DNA from: Flavobacteriales bacterium UBA1531
GTDB taxonomy: Bacteria > Bacteroidota > Bacteroidia > Flavobacteriales_D > Sanyastnellaceae
Direction of reading: 5' to 3'
NCBI GenBank assembly: GCA_002323795.1
Contig: DCPZ01000001.1
Coordinates: 5,148-28,527, forward strand
Length of the DNA: 23,380 bases
The notes under the pieces are model-generated. The model worked only from the letters and a program-made list of their open reading frames with translations. It did not search any database and had not been told where the DNA came from. Position 1 is the stretch's first letter; the number at the start of each line of letters is the position of its first letter. Positions 15,268 through 22,105 of the stretch are shown one piece after another. A program made the translations under genes and the position numbers.

Positions 15268-16323
15268 ATGGGTCACGAACGCTTGAAGGACAGCAGAAGC
15301 CAAAACATTTGGTTCGTACGAGTCGATTGTCCCAGTGGTTGGAGGTACGAGTCCATTTTCCAGATCGGATTGTGTCAAAACGGCCATGCCCCAGCGTTGT
15401 TTCCAAAAGGCAGCAAGTTGAAGTTGTTCTGGTTGGCCCGGTGTCGGAACAAGTATCGCAGGCTTCCCAAGTGCGGCCAAATCCAATAGCGATGAGTACC
15501 CCGACCGGCAAACAACTGTCTGAGCGCCCCGCAGGGCCGATGAAAGTTCTTCTGGCGTTGGATTTGGCCAGATGGTAAGGTTGTCCTGCTGTTCGATTTG
15601 ACCGTTCGGGCGTCCGGCGATCAGAAGGCCTGGCGAATTGTCGGATAGGATCCATGCTTTCAGCGCTTTTTCCATCAATGATCGGTGAGGCTCTGGACCA
15701 CTTACCATGCCCACACGTTTCCATTTACCCTGCTCGCAATCCAATGGCAATCGACTGAGAACGCCAATGGCAACTTGATGGTCCAGGGTGTTCGCAGCTG
15801 CGAGTTTTCCGGAAAGCGCAAAGTCCGCTGTATCGGGCACCCAAACGGCTTGGAATCGGCGGGCCTGTCGAATGACGAACGCCTTTGCAAGCTTCCTCAA
15901 GGGGAAAGGAACCGGCAATTGCAATTGGTGTGATATCAATGCCGCAGGCACCGACGGATGAGATACGCCATAACAATTGTCGCTTACAATGTGGGTGATG
16001 TTGTGCCGACTCACCAGTGATTTCGTCCAGTATTCTTCTGCTTTGATGCTCGAAAGGAAAGCGGGAACTTGCAGAGCGATTTTGATGAGGTTTCCTCGCC
16101 GAGCATACCGAATATCAGGTCCGGGCTTCTTGTGAAATACGATTCCAGGGCTTTGAAATTGAGACTGAAGAAAAGCCAGTGCAGTTCCTTTCGAAGCAAT
16201 ATGAACTTCCCAGTTTTGCCGAAGTGCGTGGGCAATCAACGGAGCACTGCGGCTGGCATGTCCCATCCCCCAATCAAGGATTGCGAACAATACACGGGGT
16301 CTATTCATTTCATTGCCGTTCAT
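15265..16323 (-). CDS. GT-B glycosyltransferase (MurG/GT28-like)
   Basis: A 352-residue protein of the MurG-like glycosyltransferase superfamily. The N-terminal 'VLFAILDWGMGHASRSAPLI' (about 11-30) is the acceptor-side glycine loop (GMGHASR). The C-terminal donor-site motif 'RSGYSSLLDLAALGKPAIL' followed by 'PTPGQPEQ' resembles the sugar-nucleotide site of MurG. No TM segment is seen; a peripheral inner-membrane enzyme of envelope glycan or glycolipid synthesis is likely, substrate unknown. I chose ATG 16323 (MNGNEMNRP); ATG 16308, five codons later, is equally possible. A start further upstream (16488) would overlap the divergent trmB coding region and lacks family similarity. First gene of the run GT-tadA-mgtE-dehydrogenase. 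Confidence 0.85.
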   Translation of the reverse strand: MNGNEMNRPRVLFAILDWGMGHASRSAPLIAHALRQNWEVHIASKGTALAFLQSQFQSPGIVFHKKPGPDIRYARRGNLIKIALQVPAFLSSIKAEEYWTKSLVSRHNITHIVSDNCYGVSHPSVPAALISHQLQLPVPFPLRKLAKAFVIRQARRFQAVWVPDTADFALSGKLAAANTLDHQVAIGVLSRLPLDCEQGKWKRVGMVSGPEPHRSLMEKALKAWILSDNSPGLLIAGRPNGQIEQQDNLTIWPNPTPEELSSALRGAQTVVCRSGYSSLLDLAALGKPAILVPTPGQPEQLQLAAFWKQRWGMAVLTQSDLENGLVPPTTGTIDSYEPNVLASAVLQAFVTH

Positions 16324-16346
16324 CCTGCCTAAGTTCCGTAATTTTG
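16313..16346 (+). promoter_or_regulatory. Bacteroidota promoter for trmB
   Basis: TAATTTTG (16339-16346) is an exact match, and TTG at 16313-16315 lies 23 bp upstream, at the long end of the accepted spacing. The -7 element ends 8 nt before the trmB ATG at 16355, so the leader would be only a few nucleotides. The TTG lies inside the start region of the divergent GT-B gene. Confidence 0.55.
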
Positions 16347-16354
16347 CCGAGTCT

Positions 16355-17044
16355 ATGGGAAAAGGAAAATTGGCAAAATGGAAGGAGCTAGCCACCTTCG
16401 ATCGCGTATTCGAGCCTGCGCTCCAAGAGGCCATTGATGGCAAGGACTTTAAGTTTCGAGGAAACTGGGCGCAAAAGGTGTTTGGCAATGATCATCCGAT
16501 CATATTGGAATTGGGATGTGGTAAGGGCGAGTATACCATTGCACAGGCACGTAAAAATCCCGATTGCAACTTCATTGGTGTCGATATCAAGGGACAGCGC
16601 GTCTGGAAGGGAGCCAAAACAATCAATGACGAGGACATCCGAAATGTCGCTTTTTTGCGCACCCGCATTGAATTCATTGATCGTTATTTTGCACCGGGTG
16701 AGGTCAGTGGTATCTGGCTCACGTTCAGTGATCCCCAGCCCAAAGATGAGAAGGGAACGAAGCGAATCACTTCATCTCATTTCATCGAAAAAAGGTATCG
16801 AAACATTTTGAAGCCTGGAAGCCTCATCCACGTGAAGAGCGACAGCCCACTGCTCTACGCTCTTTCCAAAGAGAATTATGAAGACGCCAACTACCAAGTC
16901 AATTATGACAGTGCTGATGTCTACGGAGAATTACTGGATCGTGTGCCAGACGATCTGAAAGAATTGCTCGAAGTGAAGACATTTTATGAGCAAATGTGGT
17001 TGGACGAAGGTCGTAAAATCCACTACTTGCAGATTCAAATTTGA
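16355..17044 (+). CDS. trmB: tRNA (guanine-N7-)-methyltransferase
   Basis: A 229-residue SAM-dependent enzyme that forms m7G46 in the variable loop of tRNAs. The N-terminus 'MGKGKLAKWKELATFDRVFEP' is typical of Bacteroidota TrmB when read from this ATG. The SAM-binding motif 'ILELGCGKGEYT' (50-61), 'FIGVDIKGQRVWKGAK' and the family signature 'LTFSDPQPKDEKGTKR' with the following 'ITSSHFI' are all present. A TTG start at 16313 would add 14 unmatched residues and would lie across the promoter. The stop codon shares its last base with the ATG of the next gene (TGATG), so translation is coupled. Confidence 0.95.
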   Translation: MGKGKLAKWKELATFDRVFEPALQEAIDGKDFKFRGNWAQKVFGNDHPIILELGCGKGEYTIAQARKNPDCNFIGVDIKGQRVWKGAKTINDEDIRNVAFLRTRIEFIDRYFAPGEVSGIWLTFSDPQPKDEKGTKRITSSHFIEKRYRNILKPGSLIHVKSDSPLLYALSKENYEDANYQVNYDSADVYGELLDRVPDDLKELLEVKTFYEQMWLDEGRKIHYLQIQI

Positions 17045-17400
17045 TGGCCGAGATGCCTGAAACTTCAAAAAAGCAATTTCAAGTCGACGTGTTTGCAATA
17101 ACACGATTGATTCCCGAAGGCCGGGTGAGCTCTTACGGTGCCATTGCGGCGAGCATTGGTTCAAGTGGGGCTGCGCGGCGAGTGGGTTGGGTGTTGAGCG
17201 GTTCTTTTGGAACAACACCTCCTGTTCCAGCACACCGCGTTGTAAACCGATTGGGCTTGCTCACTGGCCGGATGCATTTTCCTGAGAACATGCCGATGGA
17301 GAATTTGTTGCGAGCAGAGGGTGTGGAGGTTGAAGGCAATCGTGTGGTCAATTTTGATGCCTTGCATTGGGATCCGATTGTAGAATGTGAATTTGATTGA
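17044..17400 (+). CDS. Alkyltransferase-like protein (MGMT fold, active-site Cys replaced)
   Basis: A 118-residue protein with the DNA-binding domain of O6-alkylguanine-DNA alkyltransferases. The helix-turn-helix region 'GRVSSYGAIAASIGSSGAARRVGWVL' contains the Arg finger. The active-site motif PCHRV reads 'PVPAHRVVN', with Ala63 where the alkyl-accepting cysteine should be, so it cannot repair by direct transfer. Alkyltransferase-like proteins (ATL; E. coli YbaZ has Trp here) bind O6-alkylguanine and hand the lesion to nucleotide excision repair. The N-terminal MGMT domain is missing, as expected of ATLs. It overlaps trmB by one base and ends 10 bp before mrp, so it is expressed in an RNA-modification/Fe-S operon rather than a repair operon. 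Confidence 0.9.
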   Translation: MAEMPETSKKQFQVDVFAITRLIPEGRVSSYGAIAASIGSSGAARRVGWVLSGSFGTTPPVPAHRVVNRLGLLTGRMHFPENMPMENLLRAEGVEVEGNRVVNFDALHWDPIVECEFD

Positions 17401-17410
17401 AGGGAAAAAA

Positions 17411-18481
17411 ATGGAACGAACTGAACAAGCTGTATTGGAAGCGCTGAAAGGTGTCATGGATCCTGAATTGGGCAAGGACGTCGTTGCGCTGGGCTGGGTG
17501 ATTGTGCATGAAGTTTCCGAAAAAACGGTGAATGTCGAAGTCAAGACAGGAAACCCTGCAATGCATGCTCGGCAGCGAATGCAAGAAGCTGTGCGCTTTG
17601 CTTTGGAAAGGACGTTTGGTGAAGGCGCTTCTTTTGAAGTCCAAATCACCCCAGTAAAATCGGACGAGCGAACTCCTGAAACAAGGAAGGTGCTGCCTGG
17701 AGTGGACCACGTAATCGCCGTAGCATCAGGCAAGGGCGGCGTTGGAAAAAGCACGGTCGCGGCAAACCTCGCTGTGGGCTTGGCGCAGTTGGGTTATAAA
17801 GTGGGTCTCTGTGACGCTGATATTCACGGGCCGAGCGTTCCGACCATGTTTGATGTTACAGATGCAAAGCCAGTGCCGGTTGACCTGGGCGAGCGCACGC
17901 TAATTCAGCCCGTTGAACAGTACGGCGTCAAAGTATTGTCGATAGGATTCTTTGCGGATCCAGATCAAGCCATCGTGTGGCGTGGTCCCATGGCAAGCCG
18001 GGCGTTGGGACAGCTTTTCACAGATGCACATTGGGGTGAATTGGACTTTATGATCATTGACTTGCCACCCGGAACTGGAGACATTCACCTTTCTCTGGTC
18101 AAGGATGTACCTCTTACGGGTGCTGTAGTCGTGAGTACTCCGCAAGAGGTTGCCTTGGCCGATGCGCGCAAAGGAGTGGGAATGTTTCGTTTGGAGACCA
18201 TCAATGTTCCTGTATTGGGTCTGATTGAGAATATGGCTTATTTCACTCCGCCAGATATGCCGGAGAAACGCTACGATATTTTTGGGCGAGATGGTGCGAA
18301 GCGACTCGCAGAATCGTTGGGGACTCCTTTTTTAGGCGAGCTTCCTCTGGTGCAATCCATTCGTGAGGCCGGCGACGCGGGCCGTCCAGCCATGCTTCAA
18401 GGGGATTCTCCTGCTGCTGCCGCTTTCCGCTCAGTGTTGGCTAACTTGCTCCAAGTTTTGGGAAAGAAAACGAAACAATGA
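17411..18481 (+). CDS. mrp: Mrp/ApbC-type P-loop Fe-S cluster carrier
   Basis: A 356-residue cytoplasmic ATPase thought to carry Fe-S clusters to apoproteins. An N-terminal MIP18/DUF59 domain (about 4-80, 'MDPELGKDVVALGW') is followed by the ParA/MinD-like NTPase: deviant Walker A 'SGKGGVGKST' (106-115), 'LCDADIHGPSVP', and 'IIDLPPGTGD', the Mrp signature. The CxxC that binds the bridging cluster in ApbC/Nbp35 is absent; the only cysteine is in 'GLCDADIHG'. The ATG at 17411 follows an A/G-rich stretch; the in-frame GTG at 17387 lies in the end of the previous gene. Overlaps nfu by 4 bases (ATGA). Confidence 0.93.
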   Translation: MERTEQAVLEALKGVMDPELGKDVVALGWVIVHEVSEKTVNVEVKTGNPAMHARQRMQEAVRFALERTFGEGASFEVQITPVKSDERTPETRKVLPGVDHVIAVASGKGGVGKSTVAANLAVGLAQLGYKVGLCDADIHGPSVPTMFDVTDAKPVPVDLGERTLIQPVEQYGVKVLSIGFFADPDQAIVWRGPMASRALGQLFTDAHWGELDFMIIDLPPGTGDIHLSLVKDVPLTGAVVVSTPQEVALADARKGVGMFRLETINVPVLGLIENMAYFTPPDMPEKRYDIFGRDGAKRLAESLGTPFLGELPLVQSIREAGDAGRPAMLQGDSPAAAAFRSVLANLLQVLGKKTKQ

Positions 18482-18729
18482 TATCATCTAGTGAAATAAC
18501 CAAACGGGTGGAGGGCGCGTTGCAGACACTGCGTCCCTACTTAGAAGCCGATGGGGGTGACATTAGCTTGGTCGAGGTGACCGATGACCTGCACGTTCGC
18601 GTCGAACTGCATGGAGCATGTGCGGATTGTCAGATGATTCATATGACCATGAAAGGCGGGGTGGAGCAGGCGATTCGTCAAGCGGCTCCTGAGGTTGTTA
18701 AAGTTGAAGCAATCAATTGGTCAGAATAG
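18478..18729 (+). CDS. NifU C-terminal-like (Nfu) Fe-S scaffold
   Basis: An 83-residue single-domain Nfu protein, the [4Fe-4S] carrier domain of NifU. The N-terminal 'LRPYLEADGGDISLVEV' (18-34) and the cluster-binding Cys48-x-x-Cys51 in 'GACADCQM' are the family hallmarks. It would bind a cluster as a homodimer and pass it to target enzymes. Its start overlaps the mrp stop (ATGA), so the two are made together and probably act in one Fe-S delivery step. Last gene of the trmB operon; no clear terminator follows in the 114-bp gap. Confidence 0.93.
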   Translation: MISSSEITKRVEGALQTLRPYLEADGGDISLVEVTDDLHVRVELHGACADCQMIHMTMKGGVEQAIRQAAPEVVKVEAINWSE

Positions 18730-18843
18730 ACAACTAGAAAGCGATTACACTTTTCCTGAACAACAGTGCCTTCATCGTTGTTCCTTCATTAATTTCGCCC
18801 CCGTTTACAACACGGAATCTTACCGATAGAATTTGATTTCAGC

Positions 18844-19851
18844 ATGATTCAAACCGACATCTTAATCATTGGCGCTGGTCCTTGTGGTCTATTTACAGTC
18901 TTCGAAGCCGGCCTACTGAAGCTGCGCTGCCACCTTGTTGATGCACTGCCTCAAGCAGGAGGGCAATGCAGCGAAATCTATCCGAAGAAGCCCATTTATG
19001 ACATCCCTGCATACCCTTCGATTCTCGCGGGAGATTTGGTAGATCAGTTGATGGAGCAGGCGGCTCCCTTCGAGCCGGGATTTACATTGGGTGAACGTGC
19101 TGAGGAAATTGAAAAAGACGAAGAGGGTCAATTCATATTGACGACCAATCGCGGAACCAAGCACCGTGCCCCCATCATTGCCATTGCAGGAGGTTTGGGG
19201 TGTTTTGAACCCCGCAAACCACCAGTCGAAGGCCTTGCTAATTTTGAGGACCACGGTGTAGAATACATCATCAAAGATCCGGAATTCTACAGGGACAAGA
19301 AAGTGGTCATCTCAGGTGGAGGAGACTCTGCCTTGGATTGGGCCATTTTTCTTGCAGAAGGCGTGGCGAAGGAGGTAACGCTGGTTCACAGAAGGACAGA
19401 GTTCCGAGGACATTTGGATAGCGTTCAAAAAGTCATGGATCATGCATCAGAAGGTCGCATTAGGCTGATGACAAATGCAGAAGTAGTAGAAGTCCAAGGA
19501 GAAGCTGATTTGCAATCGGTTGTCATCAAGAAGAAGGAGGAGGGCATGCATACTTTGGAGACGGATCACTGGGTTCCATTGTTCGGCTTGAGTCCAAAAC
19601 TGGGCCCGATTGCTGATTGGAACCTCAACATCACCAAGAATGCGGTTGAGGTTGATACGTTTGATTACAGCACGAATGTTCCCGGTATTTACGCCATCGG
19701 TGACATCAATTCATACCCAGGTAAGCTGAAACTCATCCTGTGTGGTTTTCACGAAGCCACGTTGATGGTGCAGAGTGCTTTCAAAAGAATCTACCCTGAT
19801 AAAAATTTGGTTCTGAAATACACCACTGTCAACGGTGTCAATGGTTTTTAA
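18844..19851 (+). CDS. Ferredoxin/flavodoxin-NADP+ reductase, thioredoxin-reductase-like type
   Basis: A 335-residue FAD protein that moves electrons between NADPH and ferredoxin or flavodoxin in the cytoplasm. The N-terminal FAD motif 'IIGAGPCGL' (8-16), the second Rossmann 'VVISGGGDSALDWA' (154-167) and 'LVHRRTEF' (His182-Arg-Arg184, NADPH 2'-phosphate binding) are present. 'IYAIGDINSYPGKLKLI' is the C-terminal FAD motif. The redox dithiol CxxC of thioredoxin reductase is absent, which places it in the YumC-like FNR class. The 114-bp upstream gap has only near-matches to the promoter consensus (TAATTTCG; TAGAATTTG just before the start). A ferredoxin follows 27 bp downstream and is the obvious partner. 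Confidence 0.92.
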   Translation: MIQTDILIIGAGPCGLFTVFEAGLLKLRCHLVDALPQAGGQCSEIYPKKPIYDIPAYPSILAGDLVDQLMEQAAPFEPGFTLGERAEEIEKDEEGQFILTTNRGTKHRAPIIAIAGGLGCFEPRKPPVEGLANFEDHGVEYIIKDPEFYRDKKVVISGGGDSALDWAIFLAEGVAKEVTLVHRRTEFRGHLDSVQKVMDHASEGRIRLMTNAEVVEVQGEADLQSVVIKKKEEGMHTLETDHWVPLFGLSPKLGPIADWNLNITKNAVEVDTFDYSTNVPGIYAIGDINSYPGKLKLILCGFHEATLMVQSAFKRIYPDKNLVLKYTTVNGVNGF

Positions 19852-19878
19852 TTTCCCGCTTTAGACTATTTTTCACAG

Positions 19879-20205
19879 ATGGAAAATACCATCCGCATTC
19901 AAGTTCAAGACCGCGAAGGTCAGCTGCATGACATCGATGGCCCGACCGATATGGGCATGAACATGATGGAGCTATGCAGAAGCGCCGAATTACCTGTCGA
20001 AGGTACGTGTGGAGGGATGGCTATGTGCGCGAGCTGCCACATGTATGTAGATAGTGATCACGCGCTGCCGCCAAAATCAGATGATGAAGAGGATATGCTG
20101 GACGAGGCGTTTTTTGTGGAAGACAATAGCCGCCTGGGTTGTCAAATTCATTTATCCAATGACTTGGATGGCCTTAAGGTGAAATTGGCGCCTGTCGGAA
20201 ATTGA
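19879..20205 (+). CDS. [2Fe-2S] ferredoxin, adrenodoxin type
   Basis: A 108-residue soluble ferredoxin. Four cluster ligands are visible, Cys44, Cys50, Cys53 and Cys88 (C-x5-C-x2-C-x34-C) in 'GTCGGMAMCASCHMYV' and 'SRLGCQIHL'. The acidic loop 'SDDEEDMLDEAFF' (67-79) is the partner-docking region of adrenodoxin-like ferredoxins. It differs from the plant type in cysteine spacing. Its position 27 bp after the FNR gene suggests NADPH to FNR to ferredoxin electron flow, for example to Fe-S assembly or monooxygenases. Convergent with the PHP-phosphatase gene, whose stop is 15 bp away. Confidence 0.93.
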   Translation: MENTIRIQVQDREGQLHDIDGPTDMGMNMMELCRSAELPVEGTCGGMAMCASCHMYVDSDHALPPKSDDEEDMLDEAFFVEDNSRLGCQIHLSNDLDGLKVKLAPVGN

Positions 20206-20220
20206 TTCCGCACGCTGCGA

Positions 20221-21024
20221 TCACAGCGCTGGGAGTCTCGAACTAGCAGGTTTAGCATTTTTCAACCAATGTTGCACGATAGGAGATTTGCTGATGGCTT
20301 CTAAGCTTTCCATGTGGCGCACGCCGTGAGCATCTGAACAAATCATGCGTGCCGTATTGTTTTCGACGAGATGTCGAGCGACACGATACATTTCAGGACC
20401 GTATGCGCCTGCGAGGGAAGCTGCATTCACCGTGATCCAGATGCCTCGATCAGCCAATGATTGGATTTCGTGGGGAGATTGATGCCAGTAGGGATAACGC
20501 TCCGCATGAGCGAGGACACCTGTGTATCCAGCCATTTGCAATTCAAACAGGGCGTGTTCATGATTCATTGGGGGTTCATGGAATCCGAATTCAAACAGAA
20601 CGCACTTCACTTCTCTGCCGTTTTCGTCCTTCCCCGGAAACCACAGCAAATCCTTTGCCTCAATGCAGTGCTCAAAGTGGTCATCTAAGAAGTATTCTGC
20701 AGCCAAATGCAATTTGAATTCCGGCCACTTCTCCGCAACTGCTTCTTGCAGTTTTTGAAAAGGGTCGCGCAATGTGTGGACTGAATTGGGGTAGATGTCG
20801 GAGTGGATGTGTGGCGTAATGATCGATTGTCGGTAGCCCATGGCCACAAGTTTGTCAATCATCGCGAGGGATTGCTCAACGGACTCTGAACCATCGTCGA
20901 CCCCTGGCACCATATGCGAGTGGACGTCGGTTACAAGGTACTCACCAATGTGAAGTGCAGGTGCGCTAAAATCTGGCGTTTCAGCGCGTTTGGATTGAGG
21001 ACGAAATCGGTCAAGCCAACTCAT
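20221..21024 (-). CDS. CpsB/YwqE-type PHP-domain tyrosine phosphatase
   Basis: A 267-residue metal-dependent phosphoesterase of the CpsB/CapC family. The PHP motif 'DVHSHMVPGVDDGS' (33-46) gives His35, His37 and Asp44; 'TPHIHSDIYPN', 'LAAEYFLDD', 'LAHAERYPYW' and 'ICSDAHGVRH' provide the remaining metal ligands. In Gram-positive capsule systems and in Bacteroidota, these Mn-dependent phosphatases dephosphorylate the BY-kinase (Wzc-like) that controls polysaccharide chain length. Its start overlaps the rfbB stop (ATGA), so it is the last member of the sugar-nucleotide operon. Protein tyrosine specificity is inferred from the family. Confidence 0.9.
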   Translation of the reverse strand: MSWLDRFRPQSKRAETPDFSAPALHIGEYLVTDVHSHMVPGVDDGSESVEQSLAMIDKLVAMGYRQSIITPHIHSDIYPNSVHTLRDPFQKLQEAVAEKWPEFKLHLAAEYFLDDHFEHCIEAKDLLWFPGKDENGREVKCVLFEFGFHEPPMNHEHALFELQMAGYTGVLAHAERYPYWHQSPHEIQSLADRGIWITVNAASLAGAYGPEMYRVARHLVENNTARMICSDAHGVRHMESLEAISKSPIVQHWLKNAKPASSRLPAL

Positions 21025-22094
21025 TCCTCTCTTCGGTTGCTGTACATTTTATGGTAGTATTGCTGATACTGCCCCGAGGTCACGGAGTCCAGCCAATCGC
21101 CATTGCTGAGGTACCAATCCACCGTTGCCGCGAGTCCTTTTTCGAAGGTAATGGACGGCTTCCAGCCAAGTTCTTCCTCAATGCGCGTCGCGTCAATGGC
21201 GTAGCGCATGTCATGTCCAGCACGGTCTTTGACATACTCGATCAAGCTTTTGGAGCTTCCTTCTGCGCGGCCCAGAGACGCATCTACGAGCCGGATGAGT
21301 TCGTGGATCAAGTCGATGTTGCGCCATTCGTTCAAACCACCAATGTTGTACGTTCGCCCAAATGCACCGTTGTGCAAAATCACATCGATTGCTGCTGCGT
21401 GGTCTTCGACCCATAACCAGTCGCGTACGTTGACTCCAGCTCCATAGACCGGCAAGGGGCGTTGGTCACGAATGTTCCGAATCATGAGCGGAATCAGTTT
21501 CTCGGGAAACTGGAAGGACCCGTAATTATTAGAGCAGTTTGATATTACGATGGGTAAGCCATATGTATGATGCCAAGCGCGAACCAGATGATCGCTAGAG
21601 GCTTTTGAAGAGCTGTATGGGCTTCTCGGATCATACGGGGTGTCTTCTGAAAACAAGCCTTCATCGCCCAAAGAGCCATACACTTCGTCTGTTGAGATGT
21701 GGTAGAAACATTTGTCTTCCATTTCGCCATCCCACGCTTTTTTGGCTGCATGAAGAAGTGTCGCGGTGCCAATGATGTTGGTTTCGAGAAATGCCATTGG
21801 ATTGGTGATGCTGCGATCCACGTGGCTTTCTGCTGCCAGGTGTACCACCGCATCAAAAGCATGTTCACGAAACAAAGAATCGATCAGAGCCCGATCTTGT
21901 ATGTCGCCCTTCACAAATTTGTACTGCGAGTTATCTTCGATGTCCCTGAGGTTCTCCAGGTTTCCTGCATATGTGAGCAAGTCAAGGTTTACGATTTTGG
22001 CATTGGCGTGATTCTTGAGCAGCGTGCGAATCACGTGGGAACCAATGAATCCGGCACCACCCGTAACTAGGATTGAGTGAAAAGATCGTTTCAT
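21021..22094 (-). CDS. rfbB: dTDP-glucose 4,6-dehydratase
   Basis: A 357-residue short-chain dehydrogenase/reductase that turns dTDP-glucose into dTDP-4-keto-6-deoxyglucose, a precursor of rhamnose and other 6-deoxy sugars. NAD-binding 'LVTGGAGFIGSH' (9-20), 'HLAAESHVDRSI' (85-96), the active-site 'STDEVYG' (134-140; Thr-Asp-Glu catalytic) and 'YSSSK' (160-164; catalytic Tyr and Lys) are complete. The length matches RfbB. I chose the ATG at 22094; a TTG at 22118 would overlap the upstream gene. It follows the nucleotide-sugar dehydrogenase by 11 bp. rfbACD are not in the window and may lie beyond it. Confidence 0.95.
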   Translation of the reverse strand: MKRSFHSILVTGGAGFIGSHVIRTLLKNHANAKIVNLDLLTYAGNLENLRDIEDNSQYKFVKGDIQDRALIDSLFREHAFDAVVHLAAESHVDRSITNPMAFLETNIIGTATLLHAAKKAWDGEMEDKCFYHISTDEVYGSLGDEGLFSEDTPYDPRSPYSSSKASSDHLVRAWHHTYGLPIVISNCSNNYGSFQFPEKLIPLMIRNIRDQRPLPVYGAGVNVRDWLWVEDHAAAIDVILHNGAFGRTYNIGGLNEWRNIDLIHELIRLVDASLGRAEGSSKSLIEYVKDRAGHDMRYAIDATRIEEELGWKPSITFEKGLAATVDWYLSNGDWLDSVTSGQYQQYYHKMYSNRREE

Positions 22095-22105
22095 GAATTG
22101 TGGCG

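Noticed and set aside
14678..15268. 196-residue plus-strand ORF
   Set aside because: It is antisense to tadA and the start of mgtE, both of which have complete motifs.
15251..15724. 157-residue minus-strand ORF
   Set aside because: It is an alternative frame inside the GT-B gene, rich in Arg/Ser/Thr, with no recognisable domain.
17161..17754. 197-residue minus-strand ORF over atl and mrp
   Set aside because: It is antisense to two well-supported genes; composition (Ser/Thr/Phe-rich) is typical of antisense frames.
20213..20228. CGCTG/CAGCG hairpin between the convergent ferredoxin and PHP-phosphatase genes
   Set aside because: It has a 5-bp stem, no T-run on either side, and the loop includes the phosphatase stop codon; could be chance.
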